From: Parachlamydia sp. AcF125
GTDB taxonomy: Bacteria; Chlamydiota; Chlamydiia; Chlamydiales; Parachlamydiaceae
Assembly (NCBI RefSeq): GCF_018342475.1
Contig: NZ_JAEMUD010000001.1
Location: 1,054,001-1,118,000 of the forward strand
Length of the DNA: 64,000 nucleotides
Direction: 5' to 3'
Positions 53,634 to 62,711 of the stretch are shown here, one piece after another (the first letter of the stretch is position 1; the number at the start of each line of letters is the position of its first letter). Both the position numbers and the translations under genes were made by a program. A model generated the notes under the pieces. That model did not search any database and was not told the DNA's origin. It saw only the letters and a program-made list of their open reading frames with translations.

Positions 53634-54884
53634 ATGAATTTAATTTCCAACAATCCGCTTATTTATGCCATTGAGACCCGTAAGGCTTTTATATGGTCTC
53701 GATTGTTGAGAACTCCTTTTTGGGCGATTTATTCTCTTATCCCTTTTATTCTGTATCGCGATTTTCATGCTACTCCTCTGCAAATAGCAGCTGCGACAGC
53801 CATTAAACCCATGGCTTCTCTGCTTTCTGTTTATTGGAGCTTCTCCATCAATCAACGGAGAGATCGGTTGCGAGCCAATATTATTTGGGCAAATATTTTA
53901 AGCGTTTTACCTTTCTTTTTATTTCCATGGGTAAGCAGCCCTTGGTTAATTATCGCTGCATTTGGCTGGTTTATGTTTCTTCATCGAGGGGTGATGCCTG
54001 CATGGATGGAGGTCTTAAAGCTAACTCTGCCGGGCGTGTCGCGTGAGCGGCTCTTTGCGTATGGAACCACGATCGGGTATGTAGGAGATGCTTGTCTCCC
54101 ATTCTTGATTGGGGGATTACTAGATGGATATGAGCAAGCATGGCGATGGATTTTCCCGTTGACAGCTTTTATTTCTTTAGCCTCGGTTATTTTCCTCTAT
54201 CGAATTTCCGTTCCTCCTGAAAAAATAGGGAGGCCGTTGCAGCCGCCTGTTCCTATTACTAGAAAGTTAGCGGAGCCTTGGATTCATGCATGGTCGTTGG
54301 TTTGCCGGCGACCTGATTTTCGAGATTTTCAGATTGGATTTATGCTTGGAGGGGCGGGGCTGATGATTATGTCGCCGACTTTTCCTATATTCTTTATGGA
54401 TATTCTCCACCTTTCTTACACTGAACTAGCCATCGCGGTTGCTTTTTGCAAGGGGGTAGGAGTGGCCATGACTTCCAGAATGTGGGCCGATTGGATGAAT
54501 AAAGTGGATATCTACCGATTTAGCGCTTGCGTGACATTTATTGCGACGCTTTTTCCGCTTTGTTTGATTGCGGCTCAATGGCACATTGCTTGGTTGTATT
54601 TTGCTTATGTGATCTGGGGGGTTATGCAAGGAGGCAGTGAGCTGAGTTGGAATTTGTCGGGGCCTATCTTTTCTAAGGATGAGGATAGCTCTGCCTATAG
54701 CAATGTGGGTGTGTTAGCGGTTGGATTGCGTGGATGTATGGCACCTTCATTAGCTGCTATTTTATGTAGTTTGTTTAATCCCCTCTTTGTTTTATGCTTG
54801 GGCGGATTATTCTGTTTGGGCGCAACTGAAAGAATGTCTGTTTTCTCTCGCAAGTATTTTCATACGGCGCGAGAAAATTCTTAG
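53634..54884 (+). CDS. major facilitator superfamily transporter
   Basis: 416 residues with about 12 hydrophobic segments. A motif-A-like loop (SINQRRDRLRANII) lies between TM2 and TM3. The central cytosolic loop is RISVPPEKIGRPLQPPVPIT. The fold assignment is firm, the substrate unknown. Its stop overlaps the stop of the convergent 607-residue gene by four bases. Confidence 0.82.
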   Translation: MNLISNNPLIYAIETRKAFIWSRLLRTPFWAIYSLIPFILYRDFHATPLQIAAATAIKPMASLLSVYWSFSINQRRDRLRANIIWANILSVLPFFLFPWVSSPWLIIAAFGWFMFLHRGVMPAWMEVLKLTLPGVSRERLFAYGTTIGYVGDACLPFLIGGLLDGYEQAWRWIFPLTAFISLASVIFLYRISVPPEKIGRPLQPPVPITRKLAEPWIHAWSLVCRRPDFRDFQIGFMLGGAGLMIMSPTFPIFFMDILHLSYTELAIAVAFCKGVGVAMTSRMWADWMNKVDIYRFSACVTFIATLFPLCLIAAQWHIAWLYFAYVIWGVMQGGSELSWNLSGPIFSKDEDSSAYSNVGVLAVGLRGCMAPSLAAILCSLFNPLFVLCLGGLFCLGATERMSVFSRKYFHTARENS

Positions 54885-56704
54885 GATTTTTGTGAAACGT
54901 AGCGCCACTCAAAGTATTTGCTGAGCTCTTCTACGATAGGGAAATGGGGGGGAGGCTCTGCAGCAGAGAAAAGTTGAATATCCTCCAATAATCGCTCTTT
55001 TAAACATTCATATATCCTGTCTTCTTCGCCGTTTTGAAGGGAATCTTTTTGTAGCTCGGCTTGAAAGGCAAGTGCCTGTCGATAAGTGGCCGCTTGAATT
55101 TTTTGGGCAAAGGTATCCAGGCAAGGGGGGGCGAAGTTTATGATCTCTGAGAATTCTTGCAAAATAATTGTGGCAGAGGGAACTGCCAGAAGGGGGCCTA
55201 GCACACCTATAAAGTCTAAAACCGCTTTTTCCATTTCCGTATCTGTTTTTTCTGCTTGAAAATGCACTTCTTTGGACTTGAGTGCAATTTCTCTTTCTAA
55301 AATCTGCTGGGCGGATTCTCGGGAATTGAAAACAAGTGTGCCATTTTCTATCCAAGCATTTTGCAAAGCTAAATAAGGCTTTGTGACAAATTGTTCCATC
55401 AGCAGGGAATAGCTCTCCGAAAGGCAATCAAAAGGAGTGGGGTGATTCTTCAGAGTGGCAAAATAATGTTTCACCTTTCTTTTTTTGAGCTCACATTCTA
55501 ACAAGCTATTTAAAAGAGAGAGACTCAGGGATTCATGCAAAATTAAAAAAGTTTCAAGATGTTTCTCAAAAACTTTTTTTCGTAGGGAGTAAATTTGTTT
55601 TGCTTTCACAAGGCTAGCTGCCTCAAGCGTCAAACGATTGGCGGTCTCATGCTGGTTTTTTAAAATCAATGAGACAGTCGGAAGTAAATCTAACCGATGC
55701 GGACACTTAGGAATTAGCATTTCGCTCAAAGCCCATCCTGTGTATTGGGAAGCATGGGGAAAACCTGTCTGGGTGGGAGTCGAAGTCATAGAGAAGCTAT
55801 TAGGGATAGGGATTCCTCGCCCAGTTCCTTGGGTGGGCTTGATGAATTGCCCTACAACCACATATTTCTCTCCAGGAAATGGGTTTATGACTTGCCTCAT
55901 TTCTAAAATCCACTTTGCTCCTTTAGAAGTCAAAGTTTCAGAGATGGGGGATTGCTTAATGCAGGCGAGTTCCTCTTCAACGGAATTAAAGTAAACATTT
56001 TCCTTGCGAAGCAAAGAAAGAGCTTTCATCCAGAATAGTTCTGTATCTTGCTGATGAACAAACACCTTTTTGCTTTGAAATATATGGGAGACCCTGTGAG
56101 TGGTCGAGGTTTCAGATCGGATTTGGAAACGTTTGCTAAAAAGTTTAAGTGAGGATTCATCCTCAAAATTTTTACGATTAGGTAGAAGGATTTTATTGCA
56201 GATCACTTCTTGTGTTACCGAAAGCCCGCCAATGCGGCAAAGATAGGAGCGGATTGTATGCCATAAATTGCCGTTATTTTTTTGGGAAGCATGAGGGGAA
56301 TTGAGATCTATTAAAGCATTAAAGTTTTTAATAGTGGAAAAAAAGCGTTGGGCTAGAGCTTGGTGAGTGGGGGAACCTTGCTCAAATTTATAAATGTAAG
56401 GATAGTGTTTTTTCAAAATGCTAATGGCGTTGAGCAATTCGTCTTGCTTTTCTTTTCGAATTCGATTGTGCTTTTTTCGGATTTTTTCGGAAAAAATCGA
56501 AGCAATGCAGGAGCTAAGCAAACCCACTTGTTCTTTGATCCGATGCGTTCTCCCTGCGATGAATGGGGGAGGATCTAAATGGTAGACATGGGGGAATGGT
56601 TCTTGGGCATTTTGAGCCGTAAACTCTTCAAGTTTAGTCAAAGCTGCATCGACCGCTACAGCGGGGTCAAAGGCTGGAGGAGGGCCTTCAAATCTTTCAC
56701 TCAT
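54881..56704 (-). CDS. large unknown protein
   Basis: 607 residues, no signal peptide or convincing membrane segment. The N-terminus has acidic-proline SERFEGPPPAFDPAVAVDAA. Most of the protein appears helical (KKHNRIRKEKQDELLNAISI, SLVKAKQIYSLRKKVFEKHL). A central region PFPGEKYVVVGQFIKPTQGT looks like an ordered beta segment. I recognise no family. The size, lack of enzymatic motifs and place among lineage-specific genes fit an effector or structural protein, but this is inference. Upstream region of about 80 bp to the Rsm22-like gene on the same strand. Confidence 0.65.
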   Translation of the reverse strand: MSERFEGPPPAFDPAVAVDAALTKLEEFTAQNAQEPFPHVYHLDPPPFIAGRTHRIKEQVGLLSSCIASIFSEKIRKKHNRIRKEKQDELLNAISILKKHYPYIYKFEQGSPTHQALAQRFFSTIKNFNALIDLNSPHASQKNNGNLWHTIRSYLCRIGGLSVTQEVICNKILLPNRKNFEDESSLKLFSKRFQIRSETSTTHRVSHIFQSKKVFVHQQDTELFWMKALSLLRKENVYFNSVEEELACIKQSPISETLTSKGAKWILEMRQVINPFPGEKYVVVGQFIKPTQGTGRGIPIPNSFSMTSTPTQTGFPHASQYTGWALSEMLIPKCPHRLDLLPTVSLILKNQHETANRLTLEAASLVKAKQIYSLRKKVFEKHLETFLILHESLSLSLLNSLLECELKKRKVKHYFATLKNHPTPFDCLSESYSLLMEQFVTKPYLALQNAWIENGTLVFNSRESAQQILEREIALKSKEVHFQAEKTDTEMEKAVLDFIGVLGPLLAVPSATIILQEFSEIINFAPPCLDTFAQKIQAATYRQALAFQAELQKDSLQNGEEDRIYECLKERLLEDIQLFSAAEPPPHFPIVEELSKYFEWRYVSQKS

Positions 56705-56786
56705 CGTAAATCTTCCATAAAGTTCAGCAGAAATGACTGCCTTTATTAAATATCAAGTTTTGATTAAGCTCAATAAAGGAAAAAAA

Positions 56787-57947
56787 TTACGTTTCCAGTT
56801 CAGGTAAGGGTTTTCCAGCTGGGGCTTTTAGTTTTACGGATGTCCCTGAAACAATTTCACAGGAGTTTTTAACTTCAAAAGCATTTTCGACAGAAATCAG
56901 GTCCCCTCTGCGCAAAAAGTCAAAGGCCCTCGATTCTGCGGGATGTTCTGTTAGGCGAGAAGAAAGGGATTTTTTTCCTCCTGTGCCACAAAGATAATAT
57001 TTTTTCCCTTGAAAAGAGTCAACTGGGGGGCTAATAATGCGATAAAGAGCGTGTTCTGTCCCCAAATTAGGCCATGCTGCTTGAGGGCTTCTCAAGATAA
57101 GATAAGACATTTTAAGTGAGCTTAGATTAATTTGAGCCGCACGTTGGAGTTCTTTAATGAGATAAGGTTTTTCAAATTCTCGCTGGGCATAACAAGGGCT
57201 ATTGCTCGTTTGCAAAGCGGGACATTCCCCTTGCCACACACAGGGAGCTTGAATAGGAACTCTCTTCTTTACCATGGAATCGCGGATTTGAAGAATACGG
57301 TTATTAGACTCTCCAAAGGAGCTAGCTGCGATTAAAAGATATCCTTGAGGAGTTAAGAGATTGAGAAGAGAATCTAAAAATTGATGCTGCTTTTCGAGGC
57401 TCCCTTTGATAGAGATAGGAAAAAGCTCCTCTAGACAATGTCCCAAGATAATGCAATCAAACTCCCCGGAAACAGGTAAAGAAGAGGGGCATTCCCATTT
57501 GCGAATTTGGATAGGAAATCCGTAGCGTCCAGCAATTTCGCCAGCAAGTTGTAAAGCTGTTTGATTTTGATCTAAGGCAAAAACTTCACTTGCTCCATGC
57601 TTCAAAGCTGCAAAAGCAAAGGGGCCTGGTCCGCTGCAAAGGTCCAAGACGCGCCGTAGAGAAGTAGGGAATTCCCCCATTAAGGATAATGCTTGCTGGT
57701 AGTGTACCACCCATTGATAGAGCAAATACGCCCCCAAAAGCTTGGGCTCTTCAAAATAATGCTTTTTAGAAGGAGTACCTGCGTTGAAAGCTTCTTGTAA
57801 ATTTGCAATTGCCTCGACGACGCTGCGAAATTCTCTTGTTTGTAAGCGATCAGAAGGTCCGGCAATTTTATGAAAACGGCGCCATGTTCCAATTAAAAGA
57901 GGAATTAAAGTTTCGAGATCAGCTTTTGGAATAGGTTTTCTTTTCAT
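56787..57947 (-). CDS. Rsm22-like rRNA methyltransferase
   Basis: 386 residues. SAM-binding motif I in RRVLDLCSGPGPFAFAALKH (residues 99-117), followed by DCIILGHCLEELFP. Later a cysteine cluster at C236, C242 and C252 (QAPCVWQGECPALQTSNSPC) is the mark of Rsm22-family enzymes, which act on small-subunit rRNA in mitochondria and have bacterial relatives, probably with an iron-sulfur cluster. FEKPYLIKEL and KMSYLILRSP near the end fit. Fourteen bases separate it from the pseudouridine synthase gene upstream on the same strand, so both belong to an rRNA-modification operon. Confidence 0.78.
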   Translation of the reverse strand: MKRKPIPKADLETLIPLLIGTWRRFHKIAGPSDRLQTREFRSVVEAIANLQEAFNAGTPSKKHYFEEPKLLGAYLLYQWVVHYQQALSLMGEFPTSLRRVLDLCSGPGPFAFAALKHGASEVFALDQNQTALQLAGEIAGRYGFPIQIRKWECPSSLPVSGEFDCIILGHCLEELFPISIKGSLEKQHQFLDSLLNLLTPQGYLLIAASSFGESNNRILQIRDSMVKKRVPIQAPCVWQGECPALQTSNSPCYAQREFEKPYLIKELQRAAQINLSSLKMSYLILRSPQAAWPNLGTEHALYRIISPPVDSFQGKKYYLCGTGGKKSLSSRLTEHPAESRAFDFLRRGDLISVENAFEVKNSCEIVSGTSVKLKAPAGKPLPELET

Positions 57948-57961
57948 AGCTTTGGGTCCGT

Positions 57962-58666
57962 TTATTCAAAAAGGAGGGCTTGCTCGCGAGCGGTCATTTC
58001 CCTCCATTCGCCGGGATGTAAGGAGCCAAGGCGAAGCTCACCGATCCTAATCCGGGTTAATTCTAAGACTGGAAGCTTTGCAGATTCCATTAAAAGGCGA
58101 ATTTCTCTTTTTTTTCCTTCCGCAATCGTAATTTTTAAAGTGCCACGCCTAACTTTTGTCACTCGGATAGGGCGGACGAATGTTTGCTCGACAAGAGTTC
58201 CGCTTGATAAGGCGCTTAAATGTTCAGCTTCTACCTCTACATTTGTCCTAACTAAGTATTCTTTGGGGATATTTGCAGACGGATGAATGACTCGATTAGC
58301 GAAGTGGCCATCGTTGGTGACAATAAGGAGCCCTCCTGTGTCTTTATCTAGCCTTCCGACTGTAAAGAGTCTCTCTTTGACATCTTTGAATAAGTCCAAC
58401 ACAATTTTAGCATCTTTGTGCCGTCTATTAGAGCAAATATAGCCCACTGGCTTATTTAAAATGTAGTAAACCTTATTTTGTTTTTTGCCGATGGTGTGTC
58501 CTTTGCAAATAATGACATCGTTTTCATCGACTAAAGTTTGAGGGATTAAAGTGATCTGCCCATTGACCGTCACGCAGCCCTCAAAAATTAAGGCTTCGCA
58601 AGCTCGCCGAGAGGCAACCCCGGCAGCTGCCATCACTTTACTTAATCTTTGCTTTGTTTTATCCAT
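57962..58666 (-). CDS. RsuA/RluB-family pseudouridine synthase
   Basis: 234 residues from ATG 58664-58666, chosen because MDKTKQRLSKVMAAAGVASR is the S4-domain start of the family; the frame is open to 58726. The catalytic motif is GRLDKDTGGLLIVTNDG, with the active Asp in RLDKDT. GKKREIRLLMESAKLPVLEL is the second diagnostic region. Isomerises uridine in 23S or 16S rRNA; the target cannot be set from the sequence. From memory this is yjbC (CT723) in Chlamydia, close to gpmA as here. Confidence 0.92.
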   Translation of the reverse strand: MDKTKQRLSKVMAAAGVASRRACEALIFEGCVTVNGQITLIPQTLVDENDVIICKGHTIGKKQNKVYYILNKPVGYICSNRRHKDAKIVLDLFKDVKERLFTVGRLDKDTGGLLIVTNDGHFANRVIHPSANIPKEYLVRTNVEVEAEHLSALSSGTLVEQTFVRPIRVTKVRRGTLKITIAEGKKREIRLLMESAKLPVLELTRIRIGELRLGSLHPGEWREMTAREQALLFE

Positions 58667-58827
58667 TGAGAAATCTTTACAATAATGGTTAAATAAAACA
58701 ATAAAGAAGTTCTTAAAAAAAGTCAAAAAGTAAAAAAAAATAAGCAGTTCGTTTGTTTTACCTATTTTCTTGAATTTTTCACGAACGAAACTAAAGAACG
58801 AGAAAACGAGAATCCTAAGGAGGACTC

Positions 58828-59139
58828 ATGAAAAGGCAAGCTATTTTGTGCATCACTTTTTTAGGGGTGTGGCAAAATTTGGGGGCTTTACTCTCTCCAT
58901 TAGCTCAAAGTAGTGTGGAGATCAAAGCCATTCTGGATGATAAAAAATTTTCTGAATGGGTCGGTGCAGGAGAAAAAATTGAAAAAATTAAAAAGAATAA
59001 AGAGGGCTATCAAGTGGAAACTTCCCATTCCAAATTCTATGTGCGCGTGGTTTCCATTCCCTCTCACAAAATAGGTCCCCAGCAATTTCAATTGGAGTTT
59101 GAAGAATTAGAGGAAAAAAGTAAGTTTAAGACTTATTAG
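58828..59139 (+). CDS. small exported unknown protein
   Basis: 103 residues. Signal peptide MKRQAILCITFLGVWQNLGA; mature part of about 80 residues, lysine-rich (GEKIEKIKKNKEGYQVETSH) and ending FELEEKSKFKTY-like (the last residues are EEKSKFKTY). Strong AAGGAGGA ribosome site before ATG 58828. Divergent from the pseudouridine synthase, upstream of gpmA. Family not recognised. Confidence 0.7.
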   Translation: MKRQAILCITFLGVWQNLGALLSPLAQSSVEIKAILDDKKFSEWVGAGEKIEKIKKNKEGYQVETSHSKFYVRVVSIPSHKIGPQQFQLEFEELEEKSKFKTY

Positions 59140-59316
59140 CTCTCTTTCGGGTCCTTTTTTGCTGATCTTTTTGTTCTCAAATGGGAACAAAGCTTACGAG
59201 ATCTAAGAGAAAAAAGGGGCGAAAGAGGCTTATTTATTTATCGAGCTTATCTCCGATTACCGCTTGCTCGTTATAGTTTTTTCCCGTTATTCTAAAAGTT
59301 TAAAAGGGAGCAAACA

Positions 59317-59991
59317 ATGAACAAGCTGATTTTAATGCGTCATGGGCAATCTGAATGGAACCGACTGAATCTGTTTACGGGGTGGGTTGATATCCCGCTC
59401 TCGGGTCAGGGAATTAAGGAAGCTTTGGCAGGAGGGGATCGGATTAAAGATATCCCGATCGACATTATTTTTACCACCTCGCTTATGCGGGCTCAAATGA
59501 CTGCCATGTTGGCGATGAGCCGTCACTCCTCTGGCAAAACCCCTGTCATTTTACATCCTCAACAAAGCAGGCTTAAAGAATGGGGAAAAATTTATGGCAA
59601 ATCTGCAGAAGAAGCGTGCATTCCTGTCATCTGTGCCTGGGAATTAAACGAAAGAATGTATGGGGAGTTGCAAGGGCTGAATAAAGCGGAAACTGCGGAA
59701 AAATTTGGGGCAGAACAGGTAAGAATATGGCGTAGAAGTTTTGATATCCCTCCCCCCAATGGGGAGAGTTTGAAAATGACAGCTGCTCGCTCCATCCCTT
59801 ATTTTGAAGAAAATATTTTGCCTTGCTTGCTAGAAGGAAAGAATGTTTTTGTTTCTGCTCATGGGAATTCTTTGCGTTCCATCCTGATGTATTTAGACAA
59901 GCTATCGCCTGAAGAAGTTTTAAACCTTGAATTAGCCACAGGAGAGCCTATTTTTTATACGTTCCAAAATGGTAAAATAGCTAGAGAGTAA
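59317..59991 (+). CDS. gpmA: 2,3-bisphosphoglycerate-dependent phosphoglycerate mutase
   Basis: 224 residues. Interconverts 3- and 2-phosphoglycerate. Phosphohistidine motif LILMRHGQSEWNRLNLFTGW, catalytic Glu in LNERMYGELQGLNKAETAEK, and second His in FVSAHGNSLRSILMYL. Five bases before the NifS-like gene; the order gpmA, NifS-like, NifU-like matches CT722-CT721-CT720 as I recall it. AAAGGGAG ribosome site before ATG 59317. Confidence 0.96.
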   Translation: MNKLILMRHGQSEWNRLNLFTGWVDIPLSGQGIKEALAGGDRIKDIPIDIIFTTSLMRAQMTAMLAMSRHSSGKTPVILHPQQSRLKEWGKIYGKSAEEACIPVICAWELNERMYGELQGLNKAETAEKFGAEQVRIWRRSFDIPPPNGESLKMTAARSIPYFEENILPCLLEGKNVFVSAHGNSLRSILMYLDKLSPEEVLNLELATGEPIFYTFQNGKIARE

Positions 59992-59996
59992 ACGAT

Positions 59997-61160
59997 ATGC
60001 CCGGTGGAATTTATTTGGACAATAATCTTGTGACGCGCCCTTCTCAAAAAGCTGTCAGCGAGATGCTTCCTTTTTTAACTGATCGCTGGGGAACCCCTTC
60101 GGCTCCTCATCGAATGGGGCAAGAGCTTTTTCCCGCAATGACTGAAAGCTATAAAGCCTTATATACTTTAATGGGGGCAAAAGAGGTAGATGACATTATT
60201 TTCACGTCGTCAGGAGAAGAAGCAGTTAACCATGTTTTCATGTCGGCTTTTCACGATATCGTTTTGCCTACCGGTAAAAACCAACTCATTTGCGCCTCTC
60301 AGGATGAAGCACCTGCTCTCATGTCCATTAGCCGTTTAGAACAGCATGGGTGTGTGGGTAAATTGGTGTCCCCCAATTGCGAGGGAAGGGTGACAGTTCA
60401 AGAGGTTGCGGACCATATTACGCCCAGAACGGCTTTAATTTCTCTTTCATGGGCAAATGGATTGACGGGGGTGGTAAACCCTGTGCATGAAATTGGGGCT
60501 TTATGCCAGCAAAGGGGGATTAAATTTCATCTGGATGCCACGCATGTGGTAGGAAAGTTGTTTTTTAATTTAGAAGAGGTGCAAGCCGATTTTATTACTT
60601 TCAATGGCGATCGCTTTCATGCTCCTAAGGGAACGGGAGGGTTGTACATAAAGGCTGGGGTAAAATGCAGCCCCTTTATTTTAGGGGGCCTTGAGCAAGC
60701 TGGACTGCGGGCTGGCAATTTAAATGTTCCCGGATTAGTTGCCCTTGCAGAAGCGGCAAAAGAAGCGATTGAAACAAGAGATCTTATGTGTACAGAGATC
60801 GCGCGTCTGCGCTGTAAGCTGGAAGCAGGAATTAAAGAAGGTTATCCCGAAGCCGTACTTTTTTTTGAGGAACAAGAAAGGCTTCCCCATACCACTACCC
60901 TGGCTTTCCCAGGGATCTCTAACGAAGCTTTACTTTATGCTTTAAATCGACAGCTTGTTTTTGCAAGCATCGGGGGGGGCTCTTTCCAGCAAATTGGTTT
61001 GGTTTTAGCTGCTTCAGGAATTGATCCCCTCTTAGCGCATACAGCTCTGAGTTTTAGTTTATCGCGCGAGACGACCGAAGATGAGATCGATCGAGCCACC
61101 TGGATTATTACCGAGACAGCTAAATATCTTAGACGAGCGTCTCAGAAAATTTTAAAATAG
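59997..61160 (+). CDS. NifS/IscS-like aminotransferase-fold protein lacking catalytic residues
   Basis: 387 residues with the whole cysteine-desulfurase fold: YLDNNLVTRPS, FTSSGEEAVNHVF, HLDATHVVGK, and GLRAGNLNVPG. Residue numbering runs in step with E. coli IscS, but key positions differ. The PLP lysine K206 is arginine and H205 is aspartate (NGDRFHAPKG instead of SGHKxxGPKG); H104 is alanine (DEAPAL), Q183 is histidine, and the catalytic cysteine loop SGSACTS reads SIGGGSFQ, so the cysteine is serine. D180 is kept. It therefore should not bind PLP as an aldimine or transfer sulfur. Cotranscribed with gpmA and the NifU-like gene (10-bp gap). Probably a pseudoenzyme with a structural or regulatory role; the fold call is firm, the role unknown. 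Confidence 0.85.
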   Translation: MPGGIYLDNNLVTRPSQKAVSEMLPFLTDRWGTPSAPHRMGQELFPAMTESYKALYTLMGAKEVDDIIFTSSGEEAVNHVFMSAFHDIVLPTGKNQLICASQDEAPALMSISRLEQHGCVGKLVSPNCEGRVTVQEVADHITPRTALISLSWANGLTGVVNPVHEIGALCQQRGIKFHLDATHVVGKLFFNLEEVQADFITFNGDRFHAPKGTGGLYIKAGVKCSPFILGGLEQAGLRAGNLNVPGLVALAEAAKEAIETRDLMCTEIARLRCKLEAGIKEGYPEAVLFFEEQERLPHTTTLAFPGISNEALLYALNRQLVFASIGGGSFQQIGLVLAASGIDPLLAHTALSFSLSRETTEDEIDRATWIITETAKYLRRASQKILK

Positions 61161-61170
61161 AGAATGAAGG

Positions 61171-61956
61171 ATGAGCCTTGCAGCTTTAACTACCCCTTTT
61201 CCTTGGAGCCGTTACAGTAAAAAATTGGCAGCCAAAATCGATCTTCCCCGCTCAATTGGTTTTTTCACAGCGGAAGAATCGGAAGCTCGCTGCATGTTTT
61301 TAGCTGAAGGCACAGAAGGGGCGTTGGAAGAAGGAAATTTAGTGCACTTTTATTGGCTAGTGGATACAGACGATGGGATTATTGTGGATGCGAAATTCCA
61401 GGCATATGGGCAATCAGTCTTGATCGGGGCCGCCGAAATTGCTTGTGAACTGGTAGTAGGAAAAAATTACGATCAGGCGAGGCGGATTAGTGTCGAATTG
61501 ATCGATCGGCATGTGCGAGACAAAGCGGAAGAATCGGCTTTTCCAAAAGAGACCTATCCGCATCTTAATTTAATTTTAGGCGCAATTGAGGATGCTTTTG
61601 AAAAATGTGTGGAGATCCCTGTCGCAGATAGCTATATCGCTCCTCCCGTACCTTCTGAAATTGGGGAAATTGTAGAAGGGGGATATCCAGGATGGAAAGA
61701 CCTTACGCTGAAAAAAAAGATCGCTGTCATCGAAGAAATTATGAACCGGGATATTCGTCCCTATATAGCCTTAGATGGGGGAGGCGTTGAAGTATTAAAT
61801 GTGTTAGAAGATAGAGAAATTGTGATTGGTTACCAAGGCAATTGCACCTCTTGCTATTCCTCCATTGGCACAACTCTTTCCTATATTCAGCAAGTCTTAC
61901 GGGCAAAAGTATACCCCGATATTGTTGTAACTCCTGATACTTCTCTCTTTAATTAA
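61171..61956 (+). CDS. NifU-like protein: degenerate IscU domain fused to an Nfu domain
   Basis: 261 residues. Residues 25-145 align with the IscU/NifU_N scaffold (DTDDGIIVDAKFQAYGQSVL, then IGAAEIACELVVGK), but the three cluster cysteines are missing: the ACGD cysteine is absent, YGCG is YGQS (Q81), and HC is HL (L132). Residues 180-261 form an Nfu domain with ALDGGGVEVL and an intact CxxC (C225, C228) in GNCTSCYSSIG. The Nfu part could still carry a cluster, while the scaffold part cannot in the usual way. It is paired with a NifS-like protein without catalytic residues, and the two probably act together. GAATGAAGG precedes ATG 61171. Confidence 0.85.
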   Translation: MSLAALTTPFPWSRYSKKLAAKIDLPRSIGFFTAEESEARCMFLAEGTEGALEEGNLVHFYWLVDTDDGIIVDAKFQAYGQSVLIGAAEIACELVVGKNYDQARRISVELIDRHVRDKAEESAFPKETYPHLNLILGAIEDAFEKCVEIPVADSYIAPPVPSEIGEIVEGGYPGWKDLTLKKKIAVIEEIMNRDIRPYIALDGGGVEVLNVLEDREIVIGYQGNCTSCYSSIGTTLSYIQQVLRAKVYPDIVVTPDTSLFN

Positions 61957-61995
61957 GGAAGTGGCAGAGTAAAGCTTCAATAAAGGAGCACAAAC

Positions 61996-62692
61996 ATGTC
62001 AGAGATTTTTTCTATTAAAAACAAACATGAGGCTGTTAGCTGGAGTAAAGAGATCGTTACGGAGAATTTACAAAAAATCAGCCAACTGGATAAAAAGGGG
62101 AAATTGAATGGAAAAAAAGTGATGGTTAAGAAAGGCCTCTCTTTACAACTTCTCGGGAAAGTTAAGCAGTTTTTTTGGTCCATTTTATCCCATACCGGGT
62201 GGGGGCTCCGTTTGTTTGGTGTTGACTACGCTCAAAATCGCGCTATTTTTGACTAAATTAGGGTAAGGTTAACCCCTAACGATAAAGAGCTAGAAGAATT
62301 ATTTAATCGAAGCGTTAAAGGATATAACAGTTACCAAACAAAGGTTGTGGTAGAAGAGTTAAGATTAGGCCATCCAACCTCCTCCAAACCTGTGGAATTA
62401 ACAACGAAAGAAAAACCAGACGCATCGATCGCTCCGCCTTTAGCTAAGGTATCGAAACAGGTGGTTGAAGCACCTAAAGTTGCTCGGATGTCTGAAGCAC
62501 CTATAGATACCTCCAAAAAGCTTGGCCCCCTAATAAAGCCATAAAAGTTGACGCCAAGAAAATCGAAACTTTTTTGGGGGATACTAATTTTGTGAGGAAA
62601 TAAAAAGAGTAAAAGAGATTCGCCTGATGATGGTTTGGGCGCAAGAGTGGGAGGCTTATAGCCAGCTTCCAGAATTTAGGGTGGCTAACTGA
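61996..62692 (+). pseudogene. decayed gene with in-frame stop and frameshifts
   Basis: ATG 61996 with an AAAGGAG ribosome site opens 86 codons (MSEIFSIKNKHEAVSWSKEI) ended by TAA at 62254-62256. The same frame continues directly after the stop as protein-like sequence (NDKELEELFNRSVKGYNSYQ, VELTTKEKPDASIAPPLAKV) to 62544. A shift near 62520 gives NKAIKVDAKKIETFLGDTNF, and another near 62590 gives VKEIRLMMVWAQEWEAYSQL, ending at 62692. One nonsense change and two frameshifts indicate a pseudogene, unless the first 86 codons are still used. Family unknown. Confidence 0.7.
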
Positions 62693-62711
62693 TTTTTTTT
62701 AACATGTCTAC

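Noticed and set aside
59997-61160. That the missing PLP lysine in the NifS-like protein is a sequencing error or frameshift
   Set aside because: At least five separated active-site positions differ while flanking motifs stay in register, and the NifU-like partner shows matching loss.
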